A stretch of 32,568 nucleotides of DNA from Frankiales bacterium (lineage in GTDB: Bacteria; Actinomycetota; Actinomycetes; Mycobacteriales; SCTD01): positions 1 through 32,568 of the forward strand of contig JAOPWP010000166.1 in assembly GCA_025965615.1 (NCBI GenBank), read 5' to 3'. The translations under genes were made by a program, and so were the position numbers. Under the pieces are notes generated by a model. The model made no database searches. It worked only from the letters and a program-made list of their open reading frames with translations, and was not told the DNA's origin. The first letter of the stretch is position 1; each line of letters starts with the position of its first letter. This document shows, piece by piece, positions 23,939 through 32,568 of this stretch.

Positions 23939-25012
23939 GTGACGCTGCTCGACCTGCTGGTCGCCGCAGCCGTCGCGCTGGCCGGCTCGCTGGTGCTGAT
24001 GGTGGTCGTGCTGCTGGTGCACGGCGCCTTGAAGGACGCCAGGGACGCGCGCGACCAGGTGTGGCTGGCGCGCGTGCACCAGGCCCTGCTCGCCCCGCAC
24101 GACGACAACCCGTTGCGGGCGGCGTCCCGGCGCCGGCACTCCCTCGCCCTCGCCACGCTCGGTCAGCACGTCACCGGGGGGCAGCGCGACCTGCTGCGTG
24201 CCTGGGCCGCCGACGTCGGTCTGGACCGCTGGGCCCGCCGCAGCACCCGGGCCCGGCGCGGGACGGTCCGGGTGGCTGCCGTGTCGGCGCTGAGCACGCT
24301 CGGGATCGAGGACGACGTCAGGGTCCGGGCCTGCCGGGACCGCAACGCGCGGGTACGGGGATGCGCCGCCGAGAGCGACTTCCTCAGCGCGTCGCACAGC
24401 CGGATCCTCGCCCTGATCGCCCTGACGACCGACCCGTCGCCGCGCGTGCGCTTCGCCGCCCGAGACAGCCTGGCCCGGCTGGGTGGGGTCGTCGCGCCGT
24501 CCCTGCTGCCCTACCTCGACAGCCCCGACCCCGCCGTCGCCGCAGCCGCTCTCGACGTCGCCCAGACGACCCCCCACCCGGTGCTCCTGCCGATGGCCCT
24601 GCGCCTGTCCGGGTCGGACCGGCCGGTGCCGGAGCGGTTGCAGGCGCTCCGGCTGCTGTCCCGCCTGGAGTGCCCCGAGCGGGTCGCCGTCCTCCGGGAG
24701 GCCCTCGCCGACGAGAGCGCCGACATCCGGGTGGCAGCCGCCGACGGGCTGCGCAGGGCCCAGGCGAAGGCAGCCGCCGGCGTGCTCGCCGAGCGGCTCC
24801 GCGATCCTGCCTGGGAAGTGCGGCGAGCGGCTGGGCAGGCCCTGGTGAGCCTCGGCGCCGTGGGCCTGGCGCTGCTGCGGGCGGCGGTGCGCAGCGACGA
24901 CCGGTACGCCGTCGACATGGCCCGCACGATGCTGAACCTGCCACCCGTCCCCGAGGAGGAGGAGGCACCGGCCGTCCTGGTTTCCGCATCGGGCTGGCAG
25001 GTGGCGTCCTGA
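23939..25012 (+). CDS. Membrane-anchored HEAT-repeat protein
   Basis: A 357-residue protein. One N-terminal membrane helix (about 5-29, LLVAAAVALAGSLVLMVVVLLV) is followed by a cytoplasmic solenoid of alpha-helical HEAT repeats. Several repeat units are recognisable, such as DPSPRVRFAARDSLARLG, ADESADIRVAAADGLRRAQ and DPAWEVRRAAGQALVSLG, and the chain ends in an acidic segment (EEEEAP). Such solenoids bind protein partners. GTG 23939 is the only reasonable start; no clear Shine-Dalgarno is seen. It lies between the Hpt-REC gene and the glycosyltransferase, whose start overlaps its stop. It may link the receiver to the synthase (inference). Confidence 0.85.
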   Translation: MTLLDLLVAAAVALAGSLVLMVVVLLVHGALKDARDARDQVWLARVHQALLAPHDDNPLRAASRRRHSLALATLGQHVTGGQRDLLRAWAADVGLDRWARRSTRARRGTVRVAAVSALSTLGIEDDVRVRACRDRNARVRGCAAESDFLSASHSRILALIALTTDPSPRVRFAARDSLARLGGVVAPSLLPYLDSPDPAVAAAALDVAQTTPHPVLLPMALRLSGSDRPVPERLQALRLLSRLECPERVAVLREALADESADIRVAAADGLRRAQAKAAAGVLAERLRDPAWEVRRAAGQALVSLGAVGLALLRAAVRSDDRYAVDMARTMLNLPPVPEEEEAPAVLVSASGWQVAS

Positions 25013-26493
25013 ACGTCCTCGAGGTCCTCCAGCAGGGGGCGATCCTCCTCACGCAGGCCCTGGCGTACGGCTTCGCGTTGTTCGTCCTCGTCTACTTCCT
25101 GTGCGTCAACGGGTTCACCACGCTGCTGCTCGCCTGCGCGACGGTGAACCTGCGCGTGCACTTCCTGGCAGCGAGCGCCCAGCGTCGCAACCTGCTGCTG
25201 TCCTCCCCCGTGCTGCCGAGGATCAGCGTGCTCGCCCCCGCCTACCGCGAGCAGGACACGCTCGTCGCGTCCGTGACGGCCCTGCTGACGCTGTCCTACC
25301 CGGCCCTCGAGGTCATCGTGGTGAACGACGGCAGTCCCGACCTCACCATGGAGCGGCTCAAGGAGGGCTTCGACCTGGAACAGGTCCCGTTCGCCTTCCG
25401 GCGGCAGGTGGACACCAAGGCGGTGCGCAGCGTCTGGCGGTCCCGGCAGGACCCCCAGCTGCTGGTGGTCGACAAGGAGAACGGCGGCAAGGCCGACGCG
25501 CTCAACGCCGGGCTGAACCTCGCCTCGGGAGACCTCGTGTGCGCCATCGACGCGGACACGCTCATCGAGCCCGACGCCCTGCTGCGCATGGTGCGCCCGT
25601 TCCTGAGCTACGACGGGTGCCTCGCCGTGGGCGGGACGATCCGGGTCGCGAACGGCAGCGCCGTCCGCGACGGCCGTGTCTTCGAGGTGCACACACCGCG
25701 GAACTGGCTGGCCGGCATCCAGAGCGTGGAGTACCTGCGGGCGTTCCTGCTCGGACGGCTCGGCTGGAACAGCCTGGGCGGGAACCTCATCATCTCCGGG
25801 GCGTTCGGCCTGTTCCGTCGCCAGGCGGTCCTCGACATCGGTGGCTACCTGCACGACACGGTCGGCGAGGACATGGAGCTGGTCGCCCGGCTGCGCAACC
25901 ACGCGCCGCGCGGGGGCCCCAGCACGGTGCGCTTCGTCCCGGACCCGGTCGCCTGGACCGAGGTGCCTGAGTCGCTGAAGGACCTGGGCCGGCAGCGCGA
26001 CCGCTGGCAGCGCGGTCTCACCGACGTGCTCCAGCGCTACCGGGGGTCGATCTTCAACCCCCGCAAGGGCCGGCTCGGGATGGTCATCTACCCGTACTTC
26101 CTGCTCGTGGAGTGGCTCGCCCCGTTGGTCGAGGGGCTGGGGCTGATCTTCCTGGCCGCCGCCCTGCCCTTCGGCATGATCAGCCCGCAGTTCGGCCTGG
26201 CGTTCTTCGTCGTCGCCTACTTCTACGGCATCCTGCTGTCGCTCTGGTCGGTGATGATCGACTCGATGGCCTTCCCCGACAAGCACACGCGCAAGGGCGA
26301 CCTGCTGCTCGTGCTGTGGGCCGTCCTGGAGCAGTTCGGCTACCGGCAGTTCACGATCGTCTGGCGGGTGCGGGGCATGTGGCGCCAGCTCCGCTCCCAG
26401 ACGCTCGAGTGGGGCGAGATGACCCGCAAGGGCTTCGGCCCGTCAGCCACGAGCGTCCCCGCGCCGCGCGCGCCGGCCGAAGCGCCGGGCTGA
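25009..26493 (+). CDS. Processive family 2 glycosyltransferase (polysaccharide synthase)
   Basis: A 494-residue membrane glycosyltransferase of the cellulose/hyaluronan synthase type. Two N-terminal hydrophobic segments lie at about 12-46. The GT-A domain has NDGS (D107), DAD (181-183), ED (287-288) and QRDRW (329-333), the D-DxD-ED-QxxRW set of processive enzymes. Three or four membrane helices follow from about 355 to 425. No PilZ domain is present, so any c-di-GMP control would be indirect. There is no ATG, GTG or TTG before the N-terminal helix. CTG 25009, overlapping the HEAT stop as CTGA and preceded by AGGTGG, is the best start; the next TTG at 25078 would cut into the helix. Confidence 0.88.
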   Translation: MNVLEVLQQGAILLTQALAYGFALFVLVYFLCVNGFTTLLLACATVNLRVHFLAASAQRRNLLLSSPVLPRISVLAPAYREQDTLVASVTALLTLSYPALEVIVVNDGSPDLTMERLKEGFDLEQVPFAFRRQVDTKAVRSVWRSRQDPQLLVVDKENGGKADALNAGLNLASGDLVCAIDADTLIEPDALLRMVRPFLSYDGCLAVGGTIRVANGSAVRDGRVFEVHTPRNWLAGIQSVEYLRAFLLGRLGWNSLGGNLIISGAFGLFRRQAVLDIGGYLHDTVGEDMELVARLRNHAPRGGPSTVRFVPDPVAWTEVPESLKDLGRQRDRWQRGLTDVLQRYRGSIFNPRKGRLGMVIYPYFLLVEWLAPLVEGLGLIFLAAALPFGMISPQFGLAFFVVAYFYGILLSLWSVMIDSMAFPDKHTRKGDLLLVLWAVLEQFGYRQFTIVWRVRGMWRQLRSQTLEWGEMTRKGFGPSATSVPAPRAPAEAPG

Positions 26494-26513
26494 CCCGCGG
26501 CGCTGCGGGGGTC
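26492..26513. terminator. Hairpin between convergent glycosyltransferase and guaA genes
   Basis: GACCCGC (26492-26498) can pair with GCGGG-GG-GTC (26505-26513), seven pairs with a 2-base bulge and a 6-base loop. It overlaps the synthase stop codon and ends five bases from the guaA stop. It could serve both directions. No T tract. Confidence 0.35.
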
Positions 26514-26518
26514 GGGAC

Positions 26519-28102
26519 CTACTCCCACTCGATCGTGCCAGGCGGCTTGCTCGTCACGTCGAGGACGACCCGGTTGACCTCGGGCACCTCGTTGGTGATC
26601 CGGGTCGAGATGCGGGCCAGGACGTCGTACGGCACGCGCGACCAGTCGGCGGTCATGGCGTCCTCGGACGACACGGGTCGAAGGACGACGGGGTGGCCGT
26701 AGGTGCGGCCGTCGCCCTGGACGCCCACGGAGCGGACGTCGGCGAGCAGGACCACCGGGCACTGCCACACGTCACGGTCGAGCCCGGCGGCCGACAGCTC
26801 CGCGCGGGCGATCGCATCGGCCTCGCGCAGCAGGTCGAGCCGCTCCTGGGTCACCTCGCCGATGATCCGGATGCCGAGGCCCGGGCCCGGGAACGGCTGT
26901 CGCCAGACGATCGCCTCAGGGAGGCCCAGCTCGATGCCGACCCGCCTGACCTCGTCCTTGAACAGGGTGCGCAGCGGCTCCACGAGGGCGAACTGCAGGT
27001 CGTCAGGCAGTCCCCCGACGTTGTGGTGGCTCTTGATGTTGGAGGTGCCCGCGCCCCCTCCGGACTCGACGACGTCGGGGTAGAGCGTGCCCTGCACGAG
27101 GAACTCGACGGGTTCGGCGGACTCGCCGACGATCGCCCGCGCCTCCTGCTCGAAGACCCGGATGAACTCGCGGCCGATCGCCTTGCGCTTGGCCTCGGGG
27201 TCCGTGAGACCGGCCAGGGCGTCCAGGAACCGCTTGCTGGCGTCGGCGACCCGCAGCTGCACCCCGGTCGAGGCCACGAAGTCCTCTTCGACCTGCTCGG
27301 CCTCGCCCTTGCGCAGCAGCCCGTGGTCCACGAACACGCAGGTCAGCTGGTCGCCCACGGCTCGCTGCACGAGGGCCGCCGCCACTGCCGAGTCCACGCC
27401 CCCCGACAGACCGCAGACCACGCGCTTGTCCCCGACCTGTGCGCGGATCCGGGCGACCTGGTCCTCGACGATGTTCACCATCGTCCAGGTCGGCCGGCAC
27501 CCCGCGCCCTCGATGAGGAAGCGCTTGAGCACCTGCTGACCGTGCTCGCTGTGCAGGACCTCCGGGTGGAACTGCACGCCGTACAGCCGGCGCTGGGTGT
27601 CCTCGAACGAGGCCACGGGGGTGGCACCGGTGGACGACGTCACGGTGAACCCAGGGGGCGCCTGCTCGACGGCGTCGCCGTGCGACATCCACACGTTCAT
27701 CGTGGCCGGCAGGCCGGACAGCAGCACCCCGGGGTCGACGACGGCCAGGGCGGTACGGCCGTACTCCGCGGTGCCGGTGCGGGCGACGACCCCTCCGAGG
27801 GCGCCGGCCATCGCCTGGAATCCGTAGCAGATGCCGAACGTCGGGACACCGGTGTCGAAGAAGCCCGCCGCGACCTGGGGGGCGCCCTCGGCGTAGACCG
27901 AGGACGGGCCTCCAGAGAGGATCACGGCCTTGGGTGCGCGCGCCCGGATCTCCTCAGCCGTGATCGTGTGCGGCACGATCTCGGAGTAGACGTGGCACTC
28001 GCGGACCCGGCGGGCGATCAGCTGTGCGTACTGGGCGCCGAAGTCGACGACAAGGACGACGTCCTCGTCGGCGGAGGTACTGGGTCCGGGGGGTGGCGTC
28101 AC
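26519..28102 (-). CDS. guaA: GMP synthase (glutamine-hydrolysing)
   Basis: A 527-residue enzyme converting XMP to GMP with ATP and glutamine. The N-terminal class I amidotransferase has C92 (GICYGFQAM) and the H179/E181 pair (QFHPEV). The ATP-pyrophosphatase domain has the PP loop SGGVDS (233-238), and the C-terminal dimerisation domain holds the XMP site ([11 protein letters not shown]). The length is normal and it ends in the conserved [11 protein letters not shown] 28102 has GAGG directly before it; no clear alternative is seen. The gene follows the c-di-GMP enzyme by 22 bases on the same strand, so they may be cotranscribed. Confidence 0.97.
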   Translation of the reverse strand: MTPPPGPSTSADEDVVLVVDFGAQYAQLIARRVRECHVYSEIVPHTITAEEIRARAPKAVILSGGPSSVYAEGAPQVAAGFFDTGVPTFGICYGFQAMAGALGGVVARTGTAEYGRTALAVVDPGVLLSGLPATMNVWMSHGDAVEQAPPGFTVTSSTGATPVASFEDTQRRLYGVQFHPEVLHSEHGQQVLKRFLIEGAGCRPTWTMVNIVEDQVARIRAQVGDKRVVCGLSGGVDSAVAAALVQRAVGDQLTCVFVDHGLLRKGEAEQVEEDFVASTGVQLRVADASKRFLDALAGLTDPEAKRKAIGREFIRVFEQEARAIVGESAEPVEFLVQGTLYPDVVESGGGAGTSNIKSHHNVGGLPDDLQFALVEPLRTLFKDEVRRVGIELGLPEAIVWRQPFPGPGLGIRIIGEVTQERLDLLREADAIARAELSAAGLDRDVWQCPVVLLADVRSVGVQGDGRTYGHPVVLRPVSSEDAMTADWSRVPYDVLARISTRITNEVPEVNRVVLDVTSKPPGTIEWE

Positions 28103-28124
28103 CCTCGACAGGCTACCGACGAGC

Positions 28125-30920
28125 TCACCCGAGCTCGGGCAGCCGCAGCTCGGTCGCCGGCACGGCCTGGCCGTAGAGCCAGCCCTGGGCCACGTCGACG
28201 CTCAGTGCCCGCAGGCGCTCCGCGACAGCCGCTGTCTCGACCCCCTCGGCAACGACGTCCAGACCGATCGAGTGCGCGAGGGCGACCACGCCGCCGACGA
28301 TCGCCGCGTCGCGCTCGTCGAGGTCGACGTCGCGGTTGAAGGCCCGGTCCAGCTTGAGCCGGGAGACGGGCAGCGTCTGCAGGTAGCTCAGGGCGGAGTA
28401 GCCGGTGCCGAAGTCGTCGATCGAGCAGCGGATCCCAGCCGCGGCAAGGCGCTCCACCGCCCTGCGGGCACGCTCGTCGACCAGCGCCGACTCGGTGAGC
28501 TCGACGGTCAACGTGCCGTCGGCTCGCAGCAGCTCCTCGCGGAGTTCCGAGATCCCGCCGGCTGGGCGCAGAGCCAGGGCCGAGATGTTGACGGCGACGG
28601 TCCCGGGCCAGCCCTGCGCGCGCCAGGTCCGCCCCTGCCGGGCGGCGGCGCGCACGACGTAGCGGGTGAGGCTGTGGACGAGGTCGGTCTGCTCGACGAT
28701 CGGCAGGAACTCCTCCGGGAGCAGCAGGCCCCGACTGGGGTGGTGCCAGCGCACCAGTGCCTCGACCTCGACCAGCCGCTCGGTCTCGAGGTCGACGAGG
28801 GGTTGGTAGAACAGCTCGAGCTGGCCCGCCGACAGCGCCGTGCGCAGCTCGGCGAGCAGGCTCAACCGCTCGGCTCGCTGGCTGTCGAGACCGCCGTCGA
28901 ACAGCGCCCAGCCGCCACGCTCCCCCTTCGCGCGGTACATGGCCATGTCGGCCGCCTGGAGCAGCTGCTCGACGTCCTCCCCGTCCTGCGGCGCCAGGGC
29001 GATGCCGATGCTCCCGGAGAGCGTCACCTCGATGCCCCTCAGCGTGAAGGGCTCTGCGACGGCGCCCACGACCTCCTCGGCGATCCGGGTGACAGCCGAG
29101 GCGTCACGGAAGTCGCTGATGCAGAGCCCGAACTCGTCCCCGCCCAGGCGGGTCACCGTGGTGCGCTCACCGCCCACCCCGCGCAGTCGCTGGCCGAGCT
29201 GCGCCAGCACCTGGTCGCCCGCGCCGTGCCCGAGGGCGTCGTTGACGTCCTTGAAGTCGTCCAGGTCGAGCAGCAGCAGGGCCAGCGGGCGGGGCCCGCT
29301 CTCGCTGGTGAGAGCGGCCGTCACCAGCTGGAGCAGGTGCAGCCGGTTCGGGAGTCCCGTGAGTGCATCGGTCGTGGCCTGGCGGAGCGTCCTCGCCGCC
29401 GCTTCGGCGCGTTCCACCGCAGCGGCGAGCAGGGTGGCCATCGTCTGGAGCAGGTCGACCTCGACGGTCGACCACTCGTCGACCCGGGGGCTGTGCGCGG
29501 TGACGGCCCCCCAGACCTGGCCGTGCACGATGACGGGCACGAGCACCCCGCTGCGCATGCCGTAGAGCTCGAACACCTCGGGGGCGTCGACGTCCCCTGG
29601 TTCCAGGTAGTCCCTCACCAGCACGGGGCGGGCTGTCTCGGCGAGCCGGGTGAGGCCCGAGACCGGCGTCGTGCCCAGCTGGCGTCCGAGGGAGCCGGAA
29701 TCGCTGCCGCCGAGGACCAGCCAGGTGCCGTCGTGCAGCCGCTGCAGGATGCCGGCAGCCGTCGAGGGGAGCAGCTCCGACACGGCCGTCCCGGCGCTGA
29801 CGAGCAGCTCCGGCAGCGAGGCGCTCAGAGCGGTCGCACTGACGCGGGCGAGGACGGCTTGCTGATGGGCGCGCATGGCCAGGCGCTCGTTGGTCTGCCG
29901 CTCCTCGGTGACGTCCCGGACGGTGATGACGACCCCCTCGACGGCGGGGTCGTGCAGGAGGTTGTTCGCGATGATCCAGAAGCGGCGCACCTCGCCGTGC
30001 CCGTTGACCGCCTTGACCTCACCCGGCGCCGACACCCCGGGCGTCTGCATCACCGCCTGCCACGCCTCGAGGGCTGAGGCGCGGTAGGGCTCCAGCACGT
30101 GCTGCATCAGGTCGGTGCTGACCTGCTGCCCGAAGGCCATCCGACCCGCAGGCGAGGCGTAGCGGACCCGCCCGTCGCGGTCGGTGAGCAGCAGGATGTC
30201 CGAACTGTGCTCGACCAGCGCCAGGGCCTGTGCCCGGCTCGCGCGGGCGGCCGCGAGCAGCGTGGCGTTGTCGACGGCGAGGGCGACCCGCTGGGCCAGG
30301 GCGTCGACGAGCCGGCGATCGTCCGCGCCGATGCGGGCGTTCCCGCGCGCCACGAGCATGAGCCCGAGCTCGTGGCCCCGGGCCGACAACGGCACGGCGT
30401 AGAGCGAGGTCGCGGAGAGGTTCGCGGCGCCGTCGCGCAGGACGGCGACCCGGGAGATCACCTCCGCGATCCGCTTGCGCCCCTCGAGGTGGAGCGGCCC
30501 CCACCCGAGGACCTCCCGCAGCCGTCGAAGCCCTTCGTCGGACGGTGACAGCGCCCCCACGAAGCCCCGGAGCAGCGCGTCGACCTCCTCGGTGGGGTGA
30601 GCCGCCGCCGCCTGCCCGACGTTCTCGGCGTCGGTCGGGTCGAACAGCCAGACGACGCAGCCCGCGGACAGCTCCCCGGCGACCGCGGCAGCGGCGGCGC
30701 GCAGCACGTCGGCCGGGCGGTCGATCGCCTCGTCGCACCCGGCACCGACCGCCAGGAGCGCGCGCTCACGGCGCGCAGCACTGCTCCTGGTCGACCGGTC
30801 GACCGACCGCCTGCCGTCCGACCTGAGGGCGTACGGGACGGGCGCGCCTTCGGGGGTCGGCCGCTGGAGGCCCGGATCCACCACGGGGACGCCGCCGCCT
30901 CCCGGGTGAGGCCGCCTCAT
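28125..30920 (-). CDS. GAF-PAS-GAF-GGDEF-EAL c-di-GMP signalling protein
   Basis: A 931-residue cytoplasmic protein without membrane helices. GAF-like region about 70-220, PAS about 230-345, second GAF about 365-505, GGDEF about 510-675, EAL about 685-925. The cyclase site GGDEF (593-597) is intact, with [10 protein letters not shown] before it. The inhibitory RxxD site five residues upstream is absent (R586 but Val at 589). The phosphodiesterase has EAL (720-722), [11 protein letters not shown] (856-858) and AEGVET, so both activities may work, or GGDEF may act as a GTP sensor. ATG 30920 has GAGGTGG upstream. It sits between guaB3 and guaA, the genes of GMP formation. The input domains probably bind a small ligand. 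Confidence 0.93.
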   Translation of the reverse strand: MRRPHPGGGGVPVVDPGLQRPTPEGAPVPYALRSDGRRSVDRSTRSSAARRERALLAVGAGCDEAIDRPADVLRAAAAAVAGELSAGCVVWLFDPTDAENVGQAAAAHPTEEVDALLRGFVGALSPSDEGLRRLREVLGWGPLHLEGRKRIAEVISRVAVLRDGAANLSATSLYAVPLSARGHELGLMLVARGNARIGADDRRLVDALAQRVALAVDNATLLAAARASRAQALALVEHSSDILLLTDRDGRVRYASPAGRMAFGQQVSTDLMQHVLEPYRASALEAWQAVMQTPGVSAPGEVKAVNGHGEVRRFWIIANNLLHDPAVEGVVITVRDVTEERQTNERLAMRAHQQAVLARVSATALSASLPELLVSAGTAVSELLPSTAAGILQRLHDGTWLVLGGSDSGSLGRQLGTTPVSGLTRLAETARPVLVRDYLEPGDVDAPEVFELYGMRSGVLVPVIVHGQVWGAVTAHSPRVDEWSTVEVDLLQTMATLLAAAVERAEAAARTLRQATTDALTGLPNRLHLLQLVTAALTSESGPRPLALLLLDLDDFKDVNDALGHGAGDQVLAQLGQRLRGVGGERTTVTRLGGDEFGLCISDFRDASAVTRIAEEVVGAVAEPFTLRGIEVTLSGSIGIALAPQDGEDVEQLLQAADMAMYRAKGERGGWALFDGGLDSQRAERLSLLAELRTALSAGQLELFYQPLVDLETERLVEVEALVRWHHPSRGLLLPEEFLPIVEQTDLVHSLTRYVVRAAARQGRTWRAQGWPGTVAVNISALALRPAGGISELREELLRADGTLTVELTESALVDERARRAVERLAAAGIRCSIDDFGTGYSALSYLQTLPVSRLKLDRAFNRDVDLDERDAAIVGGVVALAHSIGLDVVAEGVETAAVAERLRALSVDVAQGWLYGQAVPATELRLPELG

Positions 30921-31020
30921 GTCGAACCACCTCGGTGCTCGTGCCCTGGACCCGGATCAGGGGGCGGTACCTGAAGGGACTCTAACCATGAGCCAGCGCC
31001 GTGCGATCAGCGGTGCACCG

Positions 31021-32150
31021 TCAGGGGCCGGACCGGCCCACCTCCGGAGCGAGCATGACCTCGACCTTCTGGAACTCCTTGATCGAGGAGTAGCCGGTCA
31101 TCGCCATCGCCCGCCGGAGCCCGCCGAAGACGTTCGTCGTGCCGTCGTCGGTGCGGGAGGGGCCCACGAGGACCTGCTCCAGCGTCCCGACCTGCTCGGT
31201 GCGGACCCGCGTGCCGCGCGGCAGCGAGGGGTGGGAGGAGCCGTGGCCCCAGTGCCAGCCCCGGCCAGGGGCCTCGGTCGCGCGGGCCAGCGGACCGCCC
31301 ATCATGACCGCGTCGGCGCCGCAGGCGATCGCCTTGGCGACGTCACCCCCCGTGCGCATGCTGCCGTCGGCGATGACGTGGACGTAGCGGCCGCCGGACT
31401 CGTCGAGGTAGTCGCGACGGGCGCCAGCCGCGTCGGCCACCGCGGTCGCCATCGGCACCCCGAGGCCCATCACGCGCCGCGTCGTGTTGGCGGAACCGCC
31501 ACCGACGCCGACGAGGACCCCGGCGGCACCGGTGCGCATGAGGTGTAGCGCCGACTGGTAGGTCGAGCACCCTCCGACCAGGACCGGGACGTCGAGGTCG
31601 GCGATGAAGCGCTTGAGGTTCAACGGCTCGGTCCGGCTGCTGACGTGCTCGGCCGAGACGACGGACCCCTGGATGACGAAGATGTCGACCCCGGAGTCGA
31701 GCACCGTCTGCGCGAACTGCACGGTGCGCTGGGGCGTGAGGGACGCCGCGACCGTGACCCCGGAGTCGCGGAGCTGCTTGACCCGGGCGAGGATCAGGTC
31801 GGCCTTCACCTGCTCTGCGTAGATCTCCTGCAGCCGTCGGGTGACCGCCTCGGGCTCGAGCGCGGCGATCTGCTCGAACAGCGGCTCGGGGTCGTCGTAC
31901 CGGGTCCACAGGCCCTCGAGGTCGAGGACGGCCAGCCCGCCGAGCCGGCCGATCTCGATGGCGGTCGACGGCGAGACCACGCCGTCCATCGGGCTCGCCA
32001 CCAGCGGCAGCTCGAACCGGTAGGCGTCGATCTCCCACGCGGTCGACACGTCCTCGGGATCGCGGGTGCGCCGGGACGGCGCGATGACGATGTCGTCGAA
32101 GCCGTACGCCCTGCGGCCGGACTTGCCGATCCCGATCTCGACGTCGGCCA

Positions 32151-32151
<1 letters not shown>
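31021..32151 (-). CDS. guaB3: GuaB3-family IMP dehydrogenase-related protein
   Basis: A 376-residue TIM-barrel protein without CBS domains, shorter than true IMP dehydrogenase (about 500). Family landmarks include MADVEIGIGKSGRRAYGFDD, LPLVASPMDGVVSPSTA and the phosphate-site segment VIADGSMRTGGDVAKAIACGADAVMMG. In the loop where IMP dehydrogenase has the catalytic Cys (GSICTTR), this protein reads GSANTTR, with N222 at the Cys position, so classic catalysis is unlikely. The gene is usually next to guaB in actinobacteria, as here; the ATG shares its A with the guaB TGA. Function of the actinobacterial group is unsettled. Confidence 0.93.

Positions 32152-32568
<417 letters not shown>

Overview
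This window is chromosomal DNA from a high-GC Gram-positive bacterium (Actinomycetota). The evidence is the strong G/C bias at third codon positions on both strands and the gene content: a GuaB3-type IMP dehydrogenase relative beside guaB, PcrA/UvrD with the actinobacterial C-terminal tail, PspC-domain envelope-stress genes, an acVLRF1 release factor and an AMIN-like secreted protein. I cannot fix the order or genus. There are no tRNA or rRNA genes, insertion sequences, CRISPR arrays or integrases. Genes are tightly packed and the largest gap is about 220 bases.

Layout. 1-1300: the start of an unrecognised gene leaving the left edge, then a secreted M23 peptidase with a tandem repeat upstream that resembles an MtrA site. 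1299-5584: pcrA/uvrD (-), a PIG-L/LmbE deacetylase (+), and a UbiA prenyltransferase (-) that converges on the deacetylase across a long imperfect hairpin. 5610-8913: an envelope-stress module of response regulator and PspC histidine kinase (-), facing a PspC membrane protein and a small two-helix membrane protein (+), with two 15-bp palindromes in the divergent promoter. 8917-11376: acVLRF1 ribosome-rescue factor, a cupin, an FHA-winged-helix regulator and a secreted AMIN-like protein. 

11390-19922: polyester and acyl-CoA metabolism. A leftward group (PhaE/phasin-like, class III-like PhaC, GNAT) faces a rightward five-gene run (a second PHA synthase, alpha/beta hydrolase, acetoacetate decarboxylase-like, enoyl-CoA hydratase, class III CoA-transferase), mostly joined by 4-nt stop/start overlaps. 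A hydroxyacyl-CoA (or carnitine/gulonate-type) dehydrogenase and a second hydrolase converge on it. 

20749-26493: a probable surface-glycan system. A membrane-anchored TIM-barrel glycosidase-like protein is divergent from Hpt-REC phosphorelay protein, HEAT-repeat membrane protein and processive family 2 glycosyltransferase. 26519-32568: the GMP-synthesis genes guaB (partial), guaB3 and guaA on the minus strand, with a GAF-PAS-GAF-GGDEF-EAL c-di-GMP protein inserted between guaB3 and guaA.

The most interesting part is 20749-30920: a glycan synthase group with its own phosphorelay protein and HEAT scaffold, next to a c-di-GMP enzyme that sits among the genes making its GTP precursor. The two facing PHA synthase groups and the twin operators of the PspC stress module also deserve attention.
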